From contig CAMCTC010000010.1 in assembly GCA_945878355.1 (NCBI GenBank), positions 16,560 through 80,559 of the forward strand: a stretch of DNA of 64,000 nucleotides, in the 5' to 3' direction. The number at the start of each line of letters is the position of its first letter. The stretch's first letter is position 1. This DNA is from Bordetella parapertussis (GTDB lineage Bacteria > Pseudomonadota > Gammaproteobacteria > Burkholderiales > Burkholderiaceae_C). The notes beneath the pieces are model-generated. The model was not told where the DNA came from and did no database searches. It was given only the letters and a program-made list of their open reading frames with translations. Positions 27,803 to 37,196 of the stretch are shown here, piece by piece. The position numbers were made by a program, and so were the translations under genes.

Positions 27803-28678
27803 ATGTCGTCTACCCATTCGCAATCCGCTGGCTGGGGCCGCAAGGTACTCGGCGTCGCGCAGTGGCTGCGCCGCGACCTGCGCGCCTGCCTGAGCCTGGG
27901 CTTTCTGCTGTTTCTGGTCGGGGTCGCGGTGTTCGCGACCGTGATCGCGCCGCATTCGCCCACCGCGCAGAACGTCAACAACATGCTGCTACCGCCCAGC
28001 GGCGACCACTGGCTGGGCACCGATGACCTGGGCCGCGACGTGCTCAGCCGGCTGATCCATGGCGCGCCCGCCACGCTGTACGCCAGCTTCCTGGCGGTGA
28101 GCATCGCCTGCCTGATCGGCATTCCGGTGGGCCTGATCGCAGGCTTCGTCGGCGGCTGGCTCGACGACGCGATCAGCCGCGTGGTCGACACCTTGCTGTC
28201 TTTTCCGGCCATCGTGCTGGCCATCGGTGTGACGGGGGCCTTGGGCATAGGCCTGACCAACGGCATGATCTCGGTGGGCATCGTGTTCGCGCCGCAGTTG
28301 GCGCGCCTGGTGCGCGCCCAGACCCTGATCGTCAAGCAGGAGCTTTACGTCGACGCTGCCCGCTGCTTCGGCGCCAGCACCGCGCGCATCATCGTCCAGC
28401 ACATCGTGCCCAATGCGATCCAGCCGGTGATCGTGCAGGTGACGCTGCTGCTGGCGGCGTCTTTGTTGGCCGAAGCGAGCCTGAGCTTTCTGGGCCTGGG
28501 CGTGCAGCCCCCGCAACCGAGCTGGGGTGCGATGCTGGCGCGGGCCTACAACTACCTCGAGATCGCACCCGAGCAGATGTACGCGCCAGGCTTCGCGATC
28601 TTGCTGACGGCGCTGTCGTTCAACGCGCTGGGTGAATCGCTGCGGGTGGCGCTCGACCCGACCATGAAGCACCGCTAG
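27803..28678 (+). CDS. ABC transporter permease (DppC/OppC type)
   Basis: 291 residues with an N-terminal OppC_N segment (HSPTAQNVNNMLLPPSGDHWLGTDDLGRD pattern) and the BPD_transp_1 domain. The EAA motif region is YVDAARCFGASTARIIVQHIVPN. The C-terminal LSFNALGESLRVALDP is the typical DppC ending. It completes the importer (two ATPases, two permeases, one binding protein). Confidence 0.94.
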   Translation: MSSTHSQSAGWGRKVLGVAQWLRRDLRACLSLGFLLFLVGVAVFATVIAPHSPTAQNVNNMLLPPSGDHWLGTDDLGRDVLSRLIHGAPATLYASFLAVSIACLIGIPVGLIAGFVGGWLDDAISRVVDTLLSFPAIVLAIGVTGALGIGLTNGMISVGIVFAPQLARLVRAQTLIVKQELYVDAARCFGASTARIIVQHIVPNAIQPVIVQVTLLLAASLLAEASLSFLGLGVQPPQPSWGAMLARAYNYLEIAPEQMYAPGFAILLTALSFNALGESLRVALDPTMKHR

Positions 28679-28742
28679 GCAACTCGCCGCGCGTCATGCC
28701 TGGCGCAAGAACCGATCAACGTGACCGCGCCTGCGGCGACCG

Positions 28743-30515
28743 ATGGAGATGCCCGCCATGCCCTTGTCCGCTGTGATGACCCCTGCGCAAGCTTTCGCAA
28801 AGATGGTGTCGCAAGGCGATGTCGTGATCGACCGCTTCGACGATTGGGTGCGCCAGCAACCCGACAAGCTCTTCATCGACTACGGCGAGGACGACATCAG
28901 GCTGAGCTATGCGCAGTTTGCGCGCCAGGCCGACGCGGTGGCTGCGGGCCTGGTCGCGCAAGGCGCGATCACCGGCGACCGCATCAGCGTGATGACGCGC
29001 AACTCGCTGGTCGCCACACTGGTGATGTTCGCCTGCTGGCGCATCGGCTGCGTCTATGCGCCGGTGAACTTCAACTACAAGGGCAAGCTGCTGAGCTACC
29101 AGTTGAACGACACGCTGCCGCGCGTGCTGGTGGTCGGCACCGACTGCGCCGAGCCTGTGCACGAGGTGCTGGCCGAGACATCGATCGAGGCGCTGCTGGT
29201 GCACCGACCTCGGCCTGGAGACCATGATTTCGGCCAGGGCAAGGTGCCGGCAGGATTTGGCGCCGGCCGCCGCATTGGAGAACTCGCCCAGGTGCTGGCC
29301 GATGGGGGCGTGCCAGTGGCGGTGCCGCGTGTGTATTCGGACCTGGCCAACATCATCTACACCTCGGGGACGACCGGCCCGGCCAAAGGCGTGCTGCAGA
29401 GCTTTCGCTGGATGAACCAGTACTCGCTGGTGATGCGCAGCATGAACGGCGCGGACGATGTCATCTACTGCGACCTGCCGCTCTACCACGTGGGCGGCGC
29501 GTTCTTCATGATCACGCGTGCGGTCTGGAGCGGCAACACCGTGAGCCTGTGGGACAAGTTCAGCCCCAACACGTTCTGGGACCGTATTGCGCGCAACGGC
29601 TGCTCCACCGCCGTGTTGGTCGACGTGATGATTCCCTGGCTGATGAGCGCTGCGCCGCGCGCCAGTGATGGCGAAAACACGCTCAACAAGGTCCACATGC
29701 AGCCGTTGCCGCTGAACCACCATGCGGTGGCGCAGCGCTTCGGCATCGACTTCATCACCTGCGGCTTCGGCCAGACCGAGACCGGCATGGGTTGCGCCGC
29801 ATTGATCGACGAGTTGGGCGATGCCCAAGGCACGCCGAAAGCGCTGTGGCGCGGGCCGTCCAAGGCCGAAATTCGTGCGGCGATGTCTGCGTTCGGCCTG
29901 CCGGTGATCCGCGGCGACCAGCCACTGGCCAAGGGTTTCATGGGCCTGCCCTCGCCGCTGCTCGATGCCGCGGTGCTCGACCCGGAAGACAACCAGGTCG
30001 CCGATGGCGAGCTGGGCCAGTTGGCCTTCCGTCCGCGCTTTCCAAGCCTGATCCTGGAAGCGTATTTCAAGAAGCCAGAAGCCACCATCCGCACCCTGCG
30101 CAACTGCTGGTTCCACACCGGGGATGCCTGCTATCGCGGCAAGGACGGCCTGTGGTACTTCGTCGACCGCATGGGAGGATTTTTCCGGGTGCGCGGCGAG
30201 AACGTCTCGTCGTACCAGGTCGAGGACCTGATCAACAGCCACCCGAAAGTGCGCGCCACCGCCGCCATTCCGGTGCCGGCCGACCAGGGCGATGAGGAGG
30301 ATGTGGCGGTCTTCGTCGAACTCAAGGACGGGCAGACCATGAGCGACGACGAACTGCGCGACCATGCGCGCGACGTGATGCCGAAGTACATGGTGCCCAA
30401 GCATGTGCGGTTCGTGCCGGCGCTGCCGCTGACCCCGACCAACAAGGTCGAGAAGTACAAGCTCAAGCAGCAGCTGATGGCTGAGCTGGGCAAGGCGCCA
30501 CGGACTGTGGCGTGA
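28743..30515 (+). CDS. AMP-binding acyl-CoA synthetase/ligase
   Basis: 590 residues of the ANL superfamily. The ATP loop is YTSGTTGPAKGVL (about residue 203), the A5 motif is GFGQTETGMG, the A7/A8 region is WFHTGDACYRGKDGLWYFVDR followed by RVRGENVS, and the catalytic lysine is in TPTNKVEKYKL near the C-terminus. It should activate a carboxylic acid to its CoA thioester. The CaiC-like N-terminus (DRFDDWVRQQPDKLFIDYG) suggests carnitine-, crotonobetaine- or aromatic-type acids, but substrate is unassigned. An alternative start at Met6 (28758) is possible. The gene is in the same run as the importer. Confidence 0.9.
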   Translation: MEMPAMPLSAVMTPAQAFAKMVSQGDVVIDRFDDWVRQQPDKLFIDYGEDDIRLSYAQFARQADAVAAGLVAQGAITGDRISVMTRNSLVATLVMFACWRIGCVYAPVNFNYKGKLLSYQLNDTLPRVLVVGTDCAEPVHEVLAETSIEALLVHRPRPGDHDFGQGKVPAGFGAGRRIGELAQVLADGGVPVAVPRVYSDLANIIYTSGTTGPAKGVLQSFRWMNQYSLVMRSMNGADDVIYCDLPLYHVGGAFFMITRAVWSGNTVSLWDKFSPNTFWDRIARNGCSTAVLVDVMIPWLMSAAPRASDGENTLNKVHMQPLPLNHHAVAQRFGIDFITCGFGQTETGMGCAALIDELGDAQGTPKALWRGPSKAEIRAAMSAFGLPVIRGDQPLAKGFMGLPSPLLDAAVLDPEDNQVADGELGQLAFRPRFPSLILEAYFKKPEATIRTLRNCWFHTGDACYRGKDGLWYFVDRMGGFFRVRGENVSSYQVEDLINSHPKVRATAAIPVPADQGDEEDVAVFVELKDGQTMSDDELRDHARDVMPKYMVPKHVRFVPALPLTPTNKVEKYKLKQQLMAELGKAPRTVA

Positions 30516-30572
30516 GTCTGTCATTCCCGCAAGCCCAGATCAACCGATCAACAATCTGAGGAGAACATCCGC

Positions 30573-31733
30573 ATGGACTACCCGCTGATCTCAGCCGATT
30601 CGCACATCACCGAGGCCCCGGATACCTACACCGCGCACATCGACCGTGCTTGGCGCGACAAGGCGCCGCGCATCGTCTCGACCGAGCACGAAGGCGATGT
30701 TTTCCAGATCGACGGCATGGCGCGGCCGATCCAGCTCGGTCTGGTCGCAGCCGCCGGCAAGCCGCCCGAACAGATCACCAGGGCGGGCGTGAAGTTCAGC
30801 GAACTGCACCGAGGTGGCTGGGACCCGGACGCGCGGATGGACGATCAGGCGCGAGACGGTGTCTCGGCCGAGATCATCTACCCGACCGTGGGCATGCTGC
30901 TGTGCAATCACAGCGACTTCGATTACAAGGCCGCTTGCTTTGCGGCTTACAACCGCTGGATCGCTGGTTTTTGCGCCAAGCATCCGACCCGGCTGCTGGG
31001 CTGTGGCCAGTCGGCGGGCCGATCACCGCAGGAGATGATTGCGGACTTTCGTGCGATCAAGGCCTTGGGTCTGCGCGGCGTGATGATGCCGGGCAACCCA
31101 GCGGTCGAGGACTACGACTCACGCGTCTATGACCCGGTCTGGGAAGCCGCGATCGAACTCGATCTGCCGCTGTCGTTTCACATCCTGACGACCAAGGACA
31201 CGGCGAAAGTGCGGGGTCCGCGCATCAACACCTTCCTGTCGATCATCCGTGGCAACCAGGACATCATCGGCACGCTGATTTTCGGCGGCGTGTTCCAGCG
31301 CCACCCGGCGCTTCGGGTGGTCTGTGTCGAGGCCGACGCCGGCTGGGTGCCGCATTACCTGTACCGGATGGACCACGCCTACACGCGTCACCGCAATTGG
31401 CTGGCGCCCGACGTCAAGCTCGACAAGCTGCCGAGTGAGTATTTTTCGGAGCACATCTACACCACCTTCCAGGACGACTGGGTCGCGTTCCGGTCGGCCG
31501 ATCAGATGAACTGGAAGCGGCTGATGTGGGCCAACGATTTCCCGCATTCGGATTCGACCTGGCCCTGGTCGCAGCAGATGTTGGCTGAGCAGACGGGACA
31601 GCTGAGCCCTGAGCAAAGGCGCGCGATTGTTTGCGGCAACGTGGCCGAGCTCTACAACATCGACATTTCATTGCTGCCGGCCAACGCCGGGCAGCTGGCG
31701 GGCTCATTCCAAGCGGCTGCCACCTCGAGTTGA
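30573..31733 (+). CDS. Amidohydrolase family protein (ACMSD-like)
   Basis: 386 residues with good GAGGAGA spacing before the ATG. The TIM-barrel amidohydrolase_2 pattern is clear: SADSHITE at residues 7-14 for the first metal ligands, a long N-terminal region common to the aromatic-decarboxylase group, SFHILTT near residue 205, and WANDFPHSDSTWPWS near residue 325 with the metal-binding aspartate. Enzymes of this group decarboxylate or hydrolyse aromatic or semialdehyde compounds. It is last in the cluster that begins at 21468, and ends 11 bases from the convergent MFS gene. Confidence 0.85.
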   Translation: MDYPLISADSHITEAPDTYTAHIDRAWRDKAPRIVSTEHEGDVFQIDGMARPIQLGLVAAAGKPPEQITRAGVKFSELHRGGWDPDARMDDQARDGVSAEIIYPTVGMLLCNHSDFDYKAACFAAYNRWIAGFCAKHPTRLLGCGQSAGRSPQEMIADFRAIKALGLRGVMMPGNPAVEDYDSRVYDPVWEAAIELDLPLSFHILTTKDTAKVRGPRINTFLSIIRGNQDIIGTLIFGGVFQRHPALRVVCVEADAGWVPHYLYRMDHAYTRHRNWLAPDVKLDKLPSEYFSEHIYTTFQDDWVAFRSADQMNWKRLMWANDFPHSDSTWPWSQQMLAEQTGQLSPEQRRAIVCGNVAELYNIDISLLPANAGQLAGSFQAAATSS

Positions 31734-31744
31734 TCTGGTGGGCT

Positions 31745-32917
31745 TCAGGCCGGCTGCGGTTGCAGCCGCAGCCTGGCCAGCCACACCAGCGCCGCGGCCA
31801 GCAAGCCGATCGGCAACAGCGAGCCCAGGTTCATCGCGGTCCAGCCGCCGGTGGTCACCAGTGCGCCTGACGAAAACGAGGTCAGCGTCATCGTCGAGTA
31901 AACGCAGAAGTCCAGCGCCGCCTGAGCCCGGGTTTTCTCCTCGGGCGCCCAGGCCTGGGTGGCCAAGGTGCTGGCACCGATGTAGAGAAAATTCCAGCCC
32001 ACACCCAGCACCAGCAGCGCGCCCAGGAAGTGCATCAAGTCCTGGCCGCTGAGCGCGAACAGCACGCAGCCGAGGTTGAGCAGCAAGCCGATGCACATGA
32101 TCGGCAGCACGCCGAATCGCTTGACCAGCTTGCCGGTGAAGAAACTCGGCGCGAACATGCCCAGCACATGAAATTCCAGCACCAGCGCGGCGGCGCTGAA
32201 GGGGTGGCCGCACTGCGCCATCGCGATCGGCGTGGCGGCCATCAACAGGTTCATCACGCCATAGGCGATCGCGCAGCCTGCCGCGGCGATGATGAACACC
32301 GGCTGGCGCACGATCTCGGCCAACGGCCGGCCTTGGTGGCCCACCGAACCTTGGCCGGGCAAGGGCGGGAACGGGATGAAGCACATCAGCACAAGGCTGA
32401 GCAAGGCCACGCCCATCAGCACCAGGTAGGCGCCGGCAAAGGGCTGGCTCATCGCGTCGCGGCTCCAGGTCGCCAGGTTGGGGCCGACCACGCCGCCGAT
32501 GATGCCGCCGGCCAGCACCCAGGAGATCGCGCGCTCCTTGAAGTCCGGCTTCACCAGTTCGACCGCCGCAAAACGGTACAGCGAGCCGTTGGCGTTGTAG
32601 TAACCGGCCACCAAGGTGGCGCAGGTCAGCAGCCAGAAGTTGCGCGTCATCGCCGCATAAGCGCAGACCCCGGCGCTGACGATCGCCACGCCCAGACCGA
32701 TCTGGAAAGTGCGTTGCCGGCCCCAGCGTCGCTGGTGCCGCGCCACCAGGGCGGTGGCGATCGCGCCGCCCGCAACATAGCCGGTGATCGGCAGCGTGGC
32801 CATCCATCCCACGGGCGCCAGCGCCAGCCCGACCAGGCCGTTGATCGCGACGAAGACGACGTTGTTGACCATCAACAGGCCTTGGCACAGCGTCAACAAC
32901 AGCAAGCGGGGGTTCAT
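31745..32917 (-). CDS. MFS transporter
   Basis: 390 residues with about 12 hydrophobic segments and the inter-helix 2-3 loop ALVARHQRRWGRQRTFQIG. It resembles the YbfB/sugar-nucleoside-like MFS carriers, but no substrate can be named. Its ATG overlaps the rsmE stop (ATGA), so translation is probably coupled. A longer open frame on the same strand (31704-32888) is an out-of-frame shadow. Confidence 0.88.
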   Translation of the reverse strand: MNPRLLLLTLCQGLLMVNNVVFVAINGLVGLALAPVGWMATLPITGYVAGGAIATALVARHQRRWGRQRTFQIGLGVAIVSAGVCAYAAMTRNFWLLTCATLVAGYYNANGSLYRFAAVELVKPDFKERAISWVLAGGIIGGVVGPNLATWSRDAMSQPFAGAYLVLMGVALLSLVLMCFIPFPPLPGQGSVGHQGRPLAEIVRQPVFIIAAAGCAIAYGVMNLLMAATPIAMAQCGHPFSAAALVLEFHVLGMFAPSFFTGKLVKRFGVLPIMCIGLLLNLGCVLFALSGQDLMHFLGALLVLGVGWNFLYIGASTLATQAWAPEEKTRAQAALDFCVYSTMTLTSFSSGALVTTGGWTAMNLGSLLPIGLLAAALVWLARLRLQPQPA

Positions 32918-33657
32918 GGGGTTTCCAGTGCGGCGACGCAGGCCAGCAAAGCCAGCGGTGCGGTGTCGGCGCGCAAGACCCGCGCGCCCAGGCTCACCGG
33001 CAGGAAGCCACAGCCCTCGGCCAGCGCGATCTCGGCAGCGCTGAGGCCGCCTTCAGGGCCGCTGAGCGCGGTGATCGCTGCGGTGGTCGACAGGCTTCGC
33101 GCCAGCGGCAGCGCGTTGGGCGCCAGGCTCAGCAGCAGCCGGCGGCTGGCCGACTCGGCCTGTATCGCAAGCCAGTCGCGCAGATTCATCGGCAGCGCGA
33201 CCCGCGGCACCCGGTTGCGACCGCTCTGCTCGCAGGCTGATACCGCGATTGCCTGCCAGTGCGCGACCTTGCGCTCGGCGCGCTCGCCGGCCAGGCGCAG
33301 CACCGACCGCTCGCAGACCAGCGGCTGGAGATAGCTCAGGCCCAGCTCGGTGGCTTTTTCGACCAGGCCATCCATGCGCTCGTTGGCCGGCATGCCCAGC
33401 GCCAGCGTGACCTCGGTGGAGAGCTCACGCTCGACCGCCAGGTGGACCATCAGGCGAGTGCTGACCGTCTTGCGGTCCATCGCCAGAATCTCGGCCAGCC
33501 ACTCGCCGCCCCGGCCATCGAACAGCGTGATCTGCTGACCGGGTTGCAGACGCAAGACCTGCACATGGCGGCTGGCGTTGGCGGGAAGAAGCAGTTCGGC
33601 GCCGGCGGCCAGCGCGGTCCCGGCGGGAGGAGGGTCGATGTGGATGCGGGCGGACAT
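32914..33657 (-). CDS. rsmE: 16S rRNA (uracil1498-N3)-methyltransferase
   Basis: 247 residues from ATG 33657; the open frame continues upstream without homology and is not used. The SPOUT fold signature is present: MDGLVEKATELGLSYLQPL in the middle, and ALSGPEGGLSAAEIALAEG then SLGARVLRADTAPL at the C-terminus, forming the SAM-binding trefoil knot. The N-terminal PUA-like part includes RHVQVLRLQPGQQITLFDGRG. It methylates U1498 in the decoding centre of 16S rRNA. It overlaps the MFS gene downstream. Confidence 0.95.
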   Translation of the reverse strand: MSARIHIDPPPAGTALAAGAELLLPANASRHVQVLRLQPGQQITLFDGRGGEWLAEILAMDRKTVSTRLMVHLAVERELSTEVTLALGMPANERMDGLVEKATELGLSYLQPLVCERSVLRLAGERAERKVAHWQAIAVSACEQSGRNRVPRVALPMNLRDWLAIQAESASRRLLLSLAPNALPLARSLSTTAAITALSGPEGGLSAAEIALAEGCGFLPVSLGARVLRADTAPLALLACVAALETP

Positions 33658-33746
33658 GGACGTCAGTGTGCCTGCACAAACCACCCTGGCAAGCGGGCGG
33701 TGCCATTGCAGCCCACCAAGCCTCAAGGCTTGCGATGCAGCGGCAA

Positions 33747-35432
33747 TCAGCGCTTGGCCTCGCGCAGTTCGCGACGCAGGATCTTGCCGACAGTGGACTT
33801 GGGCAGGTCGCCGCGGAATTCGATCAACCTGGGCCGTTTGTAGCCGGTCAGGTTGGCCTCGCACCAGGCCCGAACCTCGGCCTCGGTCAGCGCCGGGCTC
33901 TTCCTGACGATCACCACCTTGACCGCTTCGCCGGTCTTCTCGTCGGCGACGCCGACCGCCGCACACTCGACAACCCCTGGCAGTTGCGACAGAACGTCCT
34001 CGATCTCGTTGGGGTAGACGTTGAAACCAGAGACCAGGATCATGTCTTTCTTGCGGTCGATGATGCGGAAATAGCCGCGCTCGTCCATCACGCCGATGTC
34101 GCCGGTGCGGAAAAACCCGTCAGTCGTCATCGCCTTGGCGGTTTCATCGGGGCGCTGCCAATAGCCAGCCATCACCTGCGGGCCGCGGATCGCGATCTCG
34201 CCCGCGCTGCCTTGCGGCGCTTCGGCACCCTCGTCGTCGAGCAGCACGAGTTCGGTGCTGGGTATCGGCAAGCCGATGCTGCCGTTGAAAGCACTGCTGT
34301 CGACCGGGTTGCAGGTGGCCGAGGGACTGGTCTCAGACAGGCCGTAACCCTCGCAGATCGGGCAACCGGTCTTGTCCAACCACAAACGCGCAGTGCCTTG
34401 GGTCACGGCCATGCCACCGCCGACCGAGATCTTCAGCGCGCTCCAGTCGACCTTGTCAAAGTCCGGGTGGTTGGCGATCGCCGCGAACAAGGTGTTGACC
34501 GCGGGAAAGCTGTGGAAGGGCTGGGCCGCTAGATCTTTCAGCAGCGCCGGAATGTCGCGCGGGTTGGCGATCAGGATGTTGCAGCCGCCCATGTGCAGGC
34601 CCAGCATCATGTTGGCGTTGAAACCGAAGATGTGGTAGAGCGGCAGCGCGCAGACGGTGACGATCTGCTGGTCGGCCGGGATCTTCTTGAGTGCAGGCTG
34701 GTACCAGGCTTCGGCCTGCAGGATGTTGGCAACCAGGTTGCGGTGCAACAGCACCGCGCCCTTGCTCACGCCAGTGGTGCCGCCGGTGTATTGCAGCACC
34801 GCGATGTCGTCGGGGCCGAGCACAACGGGCGCGAAGATCAGGTGCCGGCCTCGCGCCAGCGCCTCGTTGAAACGCGTGCTGCTCACGCTGGCCGGCAGCG
34901 TGAAGGCCGGCACCAGCTTCTTGACCCGTCGCACGACCTGGTTGACCAGCGTGCCCTTGAACCAGCCCAGCATGTCGCCCATCGCCGCGACCAGCACGGT
35001 CTTGATCGGCAAGGGCTCGACCACCTGGGCCAGCACGCCGGCAAAGTTCTCCAGCACGATGATGGCCTTGGCGCCCGAATCCTTGAGCTGGTGTTCAAGC
35101 TCGCGCGGCGTGTACAGCGGGTTGACATTGACCACCACCAGACCGGCGCGCAGCACCGCGGCCACCGCCACCGGGTATTGCGGCACGTTGGGCAGCATGA
35201 TCGCGACCCGGTCGCCGCGCTCCAGGCCCTGGGCTTGCAGCCAGGCGGCCAGCGCGTGCGACGCCTCGTCGATCTCACTGAAGCGAAACGAGCGGCCCAT
35301 GAACTTGTAGGCAGTCAGATCGCGGTATCGCTGCAGGCTCTCGTCGATCAACGCCACCAACGACGGGTAGAGGTCGGTCTTGACCTCTGCCGGCACACCG
35401 GCAGGGTATTGCTTGAGCCAAATCTTGCGCAT
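33747..35432 (-). CDS. fadD: Long-chain fatty acid-CoA ligase
   Basis: 561 residues from ATG 35432, chosen for the GGAGGAA site six bases upstream; the open frame extends to 35552 but without family similarity. The ATP loop is YTGGTTGVSKGAV (about residue 212). Further motifs are GYGLSETSP, FFRTGDIGVMDERGYFRIIDRKKDMI, and the C-terminal lysine in LPKSTVGKILRREL. It activates long-chain fatty acids to acyl-CoA at the inner membrane for beta-oxidation. It is monocistronic or first in a run with rsmE (89-base gap). Confidence 0.95.
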   Translation of the reverse strand: MRKIWLKQYPAGVPAEVKTDLYPSLVALIDESLQRYRDLTAYKFMGRSFRFSEIDEASHALAAWLQAQGLERGDRVAIMLPNVPQYPVAVAAVLRAGLVVVNVNPLYTPRELEHQLKDSGAKAIIVLENFAGVLAQVVEPLPIKTVLVAAMGDMLGWFKGTLVNQVVRRVKKLVPAFTLPASVSSTRFNEALARGRHLIFAPVVLGPDDIAVLQYTGGTTGVSKGAVLLHRNLVANILQAEAWYQPALKKIPADQQIVTVCALPLYHIFGFNANMMLGLHMGGCNILIANPRDIPALLKDLAAQPFHSFPAVNTLFAAIANHPDFDKVDWSALKISVGGGMAVTQGTARLWLDKTGCPICEGYGLSETSPSATCNPVDSSAFNGSIGLPIPSTELVLLDDEGAEAPQGSAGEIAIRGPQVMAGYWQRPDETAKAMTTDGFFRTGDIGVMDERGYFRIIDRKKDMILVSGFNVYPNEIEDVLSQLPGVVECAAVGVADEKTGEAVKVVIVRKSPALTEAEVRAWCEANLTGYKRPRLIEFRGDLPKSTVGKILRRELREAKR

Positions 35433-35518
35433 CGGATTCCTCCAGGGCATGGTCGATTCTGGCTCAGGGCTGACGGGGGCGGTCTCAGGGCATTCGCTAG
35501 CCGCGACGGGGAAGATGC

Positions 35519-35546
35519 AAAAAAAGAGGCCGGCGATGCCGGCCTT
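35519..35546 (-). terminator. Rho-independent terminator of the pnt operon
   Basis: On the minus strand, AAGGCCGGC and GCCGGCCTC pair around an ATC loop and are followed by a run of T residues. It sits about 38-65 bases after the pntB stop. Confidence 0.85.
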
Positions 35547-35583
35547 CGTCACGGGGTCAGACGCTGTCGCGCCGACCCAGCCG

Positions 35584-37020
35584 CTACTCGATCGCCTTGA
35601 CCATGTCCTCGACCACCTTCTTGGCGTCGCCGAAGACCATCATCGTCTTGTCCATGTAGAACAGCTCGTTGTCCAGACCGGCGTAGCCAGCGGCCATCGA
35701 ACGCTTGTTGACGATGATGGTCTTGGCTTTGTAGGCCTCCAGGATCGGCATGCCGTAGATCGCACTGCCCTTGATGTGGGCCGCAGGGTTGACCACGTCG
35801 TTGGCGCCCAGGATGATCGCGACGTCGGCCTGGCCGAACTCGCCGTTGATGTCCTCCATCTCGAACACCTGGTCGTAAGGCACTTCGGCCTCGGCCAGCA
35901 GCACGTTCATGTGGCCTGGCATCCGTCCGGCCACTGGGTGGATCGCGTACTTCACCGTGATGCCTTTCTCGGTGAGCTTGGCCGCGAGCTCCTTGACGGC
36001 ATGTTGTGCGCGGGCGACCGCCAAGCCGTAGCCGGGCACGATCACCACGGTCTCGGCATTGCCGAGCACGAAAGCCGCGTCGTCGGCGCTGCCGGTCTTG
36101 ACCGGCCGCGCCTCCGCCGTGCCGGTGGCCGCAGCACTGGCCTCGCCACCGAAACCGCCGCCAATCACGTTGAAGAACGAGCGGTTCATCGCCTTGCACA
36201 TGATGTAGCTCAGGATCGCGCCCGATGAGCCCACCAAGCTGCCGGCAACGATCAGCATCGCGTTGTTCAGCGAAAAGCCGATCCCGGCCGCCGCCCAGCC
36301 CGAATAGCTGTTGAGCATCGACACCACCACCGGCATGTCGGCGCCACCGATAGGGATGATCAAGGTCACGCCCAGCACGAAGGCCAGCACCAGCATCGCG
36401 AAGAAGAAGCTGTTGCTGCTGGCACTGTCGCCGCTGACCATGAACGCCAGCCCCAGCCCCAGCGTGCCCAGGCCGAGCAACAGGTTGAGCTTGTGCTGGC
36501 CGGCAAACTGCACCGGCGCACCCTGGAACAGCCTGAACTTGTAGGTGCCGCTGAGCTTGCCGAAAGCGATCACCGAGCCGCTGAAGGTGACGGCACCGAT
36601 CGCCGCGCCGAGGAACAGCTCGAGCCGGTTGCCGGCCGGAATCGCCACGCCTTTGTCGACGATGCCGAAGGCATGGGGCTCGACCACCGCAGCCACCGCA
36701 ATGAAGACCGCGGCCATGCCGATCATGCTGTGGAAGAAAGCCACCAACTCGGGCATCTTGGTCATTTCGACCGTCTTGGCGCGCCAAGCGCCGTAGGCGC
36801 CGCCTGCCACCAGGCCGAGCAGCACCCAGCCCATGCCGGTCGCGCTGCCCGGCGAAAGTTTGACGATCAGCGCGGCCGTGGTCAGCACCGCGATCGTCAT
36901 GCCGATCATGCCGAACAGGTTGCCGCGGATCGAACTGGTGGGGTGCGACAAGCCTTTGAGCGCCTGGATGAAGCAGACGCTGGCGACCAAGTACAGCAGC
37001 GTGACGAGGTTCATGCTCAT
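35584..37020 (-). CDS. pntB: NAD(P) transhydrogenase subunit beta
   Basis: 478 residues from ATG 37020, with GGGAGAA upstream. The N-terminal about 285 residues are transmembrane helices (domain II). The C-terminal domain III binds NADP(H), with VIVPGYGLAVARAQHAVKELA near residue 325 and GANDVVNPAA near residue 410. With PntAA and PntAB it couples proton entry to hydride transfer from NADH to NADP. Its start overlaps the stop of a 59-residue ORF (ATGA). An intrinsic terminator follows. Confidence 0.96.
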   Translation of the reverse strand: MSMNLVTLLYLVASVCFIQALKGLSHPTSSIRGNLFGMIGMTIAVLTTAALIVKLSPGSATGMGWVLLGLVAGGAYGAWRAKTVEMTKMPELVAFFHSMIGMAAVFIAVAAVVEPHAFGIVDKGVAIPAGNRLELFLGAAIGAVTFSGSVIAFGKLSGTYKFRLFQGAPVQFAGQHKLNLLLGLGTLGLGLAFMVSGDSASSNSFFFAMLVLAFVLGVTLIIPIGGADMPVVVSMLNSYSGWAAAGIGFSLNNAMLIVAGSLVGSSGAILSYIMCKAMNRSFFNVIGGGFGGEASAAATGTAEARPVKTGSADDAAFVLGNAETVVIVPGYGLAVARAQHAVKELAAKLTEKGITVKYAIHPVAGRMPGHMNVLLAEAEVPYDQVFEMEDINGEFGQADVAIILGANDVVNPAAHIKGSAIYGMPILEAYKAKTIIVNKRSMAAGYAGLDNELFYMDKTMMVFGDAKKVVEDMVKAIE

Positions 37021-37196
37021 TGTTTGTTCTCCCGCTGCGCCAGCCGCGACTGTGCGAAAGCGGTGGCGAGGCCGCCGACCACGATCGCGATCCACAGGCG
37101 GTACTCACCGCCGACCTGCAATTGCTGGAGCACCAGCACCGTGGGGACTGAGGTGGCCAGAAAGACGACCACTGGGGCCCAGAGCGAGGCCTTCAT
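37017..37196 (-). CDS. Small membrane protein ORF inside the pnt operon (59 residues)
   Basis: ATG 37196 to TGA at 37017. The translation begins MKASLWAPVVVFLATSVPTV, continues with LQVGGEYRLWIAIVVGGLAT, and ends SRLAQRENKQ. It has two hydrophobic segments and charged ends, so it is a likely two-helix inner-membrane hairpin. Both junctions are four-base ATGA overlaps: pntAB stop with this start, and this stop with the pntB start. That arrangement strongly suggests it is translated and coupled to the transhydrogenase subunits. I do not know of such a subunit in characterised transhydrogenases. The GGGAGAA used by pntB lies in its last codons. Possible roles: assembly factor or accessory subunit. 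Confidence 0.65.
   Translation of the reverse strand: MKASLWAPVVVFLATSVPTVLVLQQLQVGGEYRLWIAIVVGGLATAFAQSRLAQRENKQ

Noticed and set aside
31704..32888. 394-residue open frame on the minus strand
   Set aside because: Out-of-frame shadow of the MFS gene at 31745-32917, Arg/Gly-rich.
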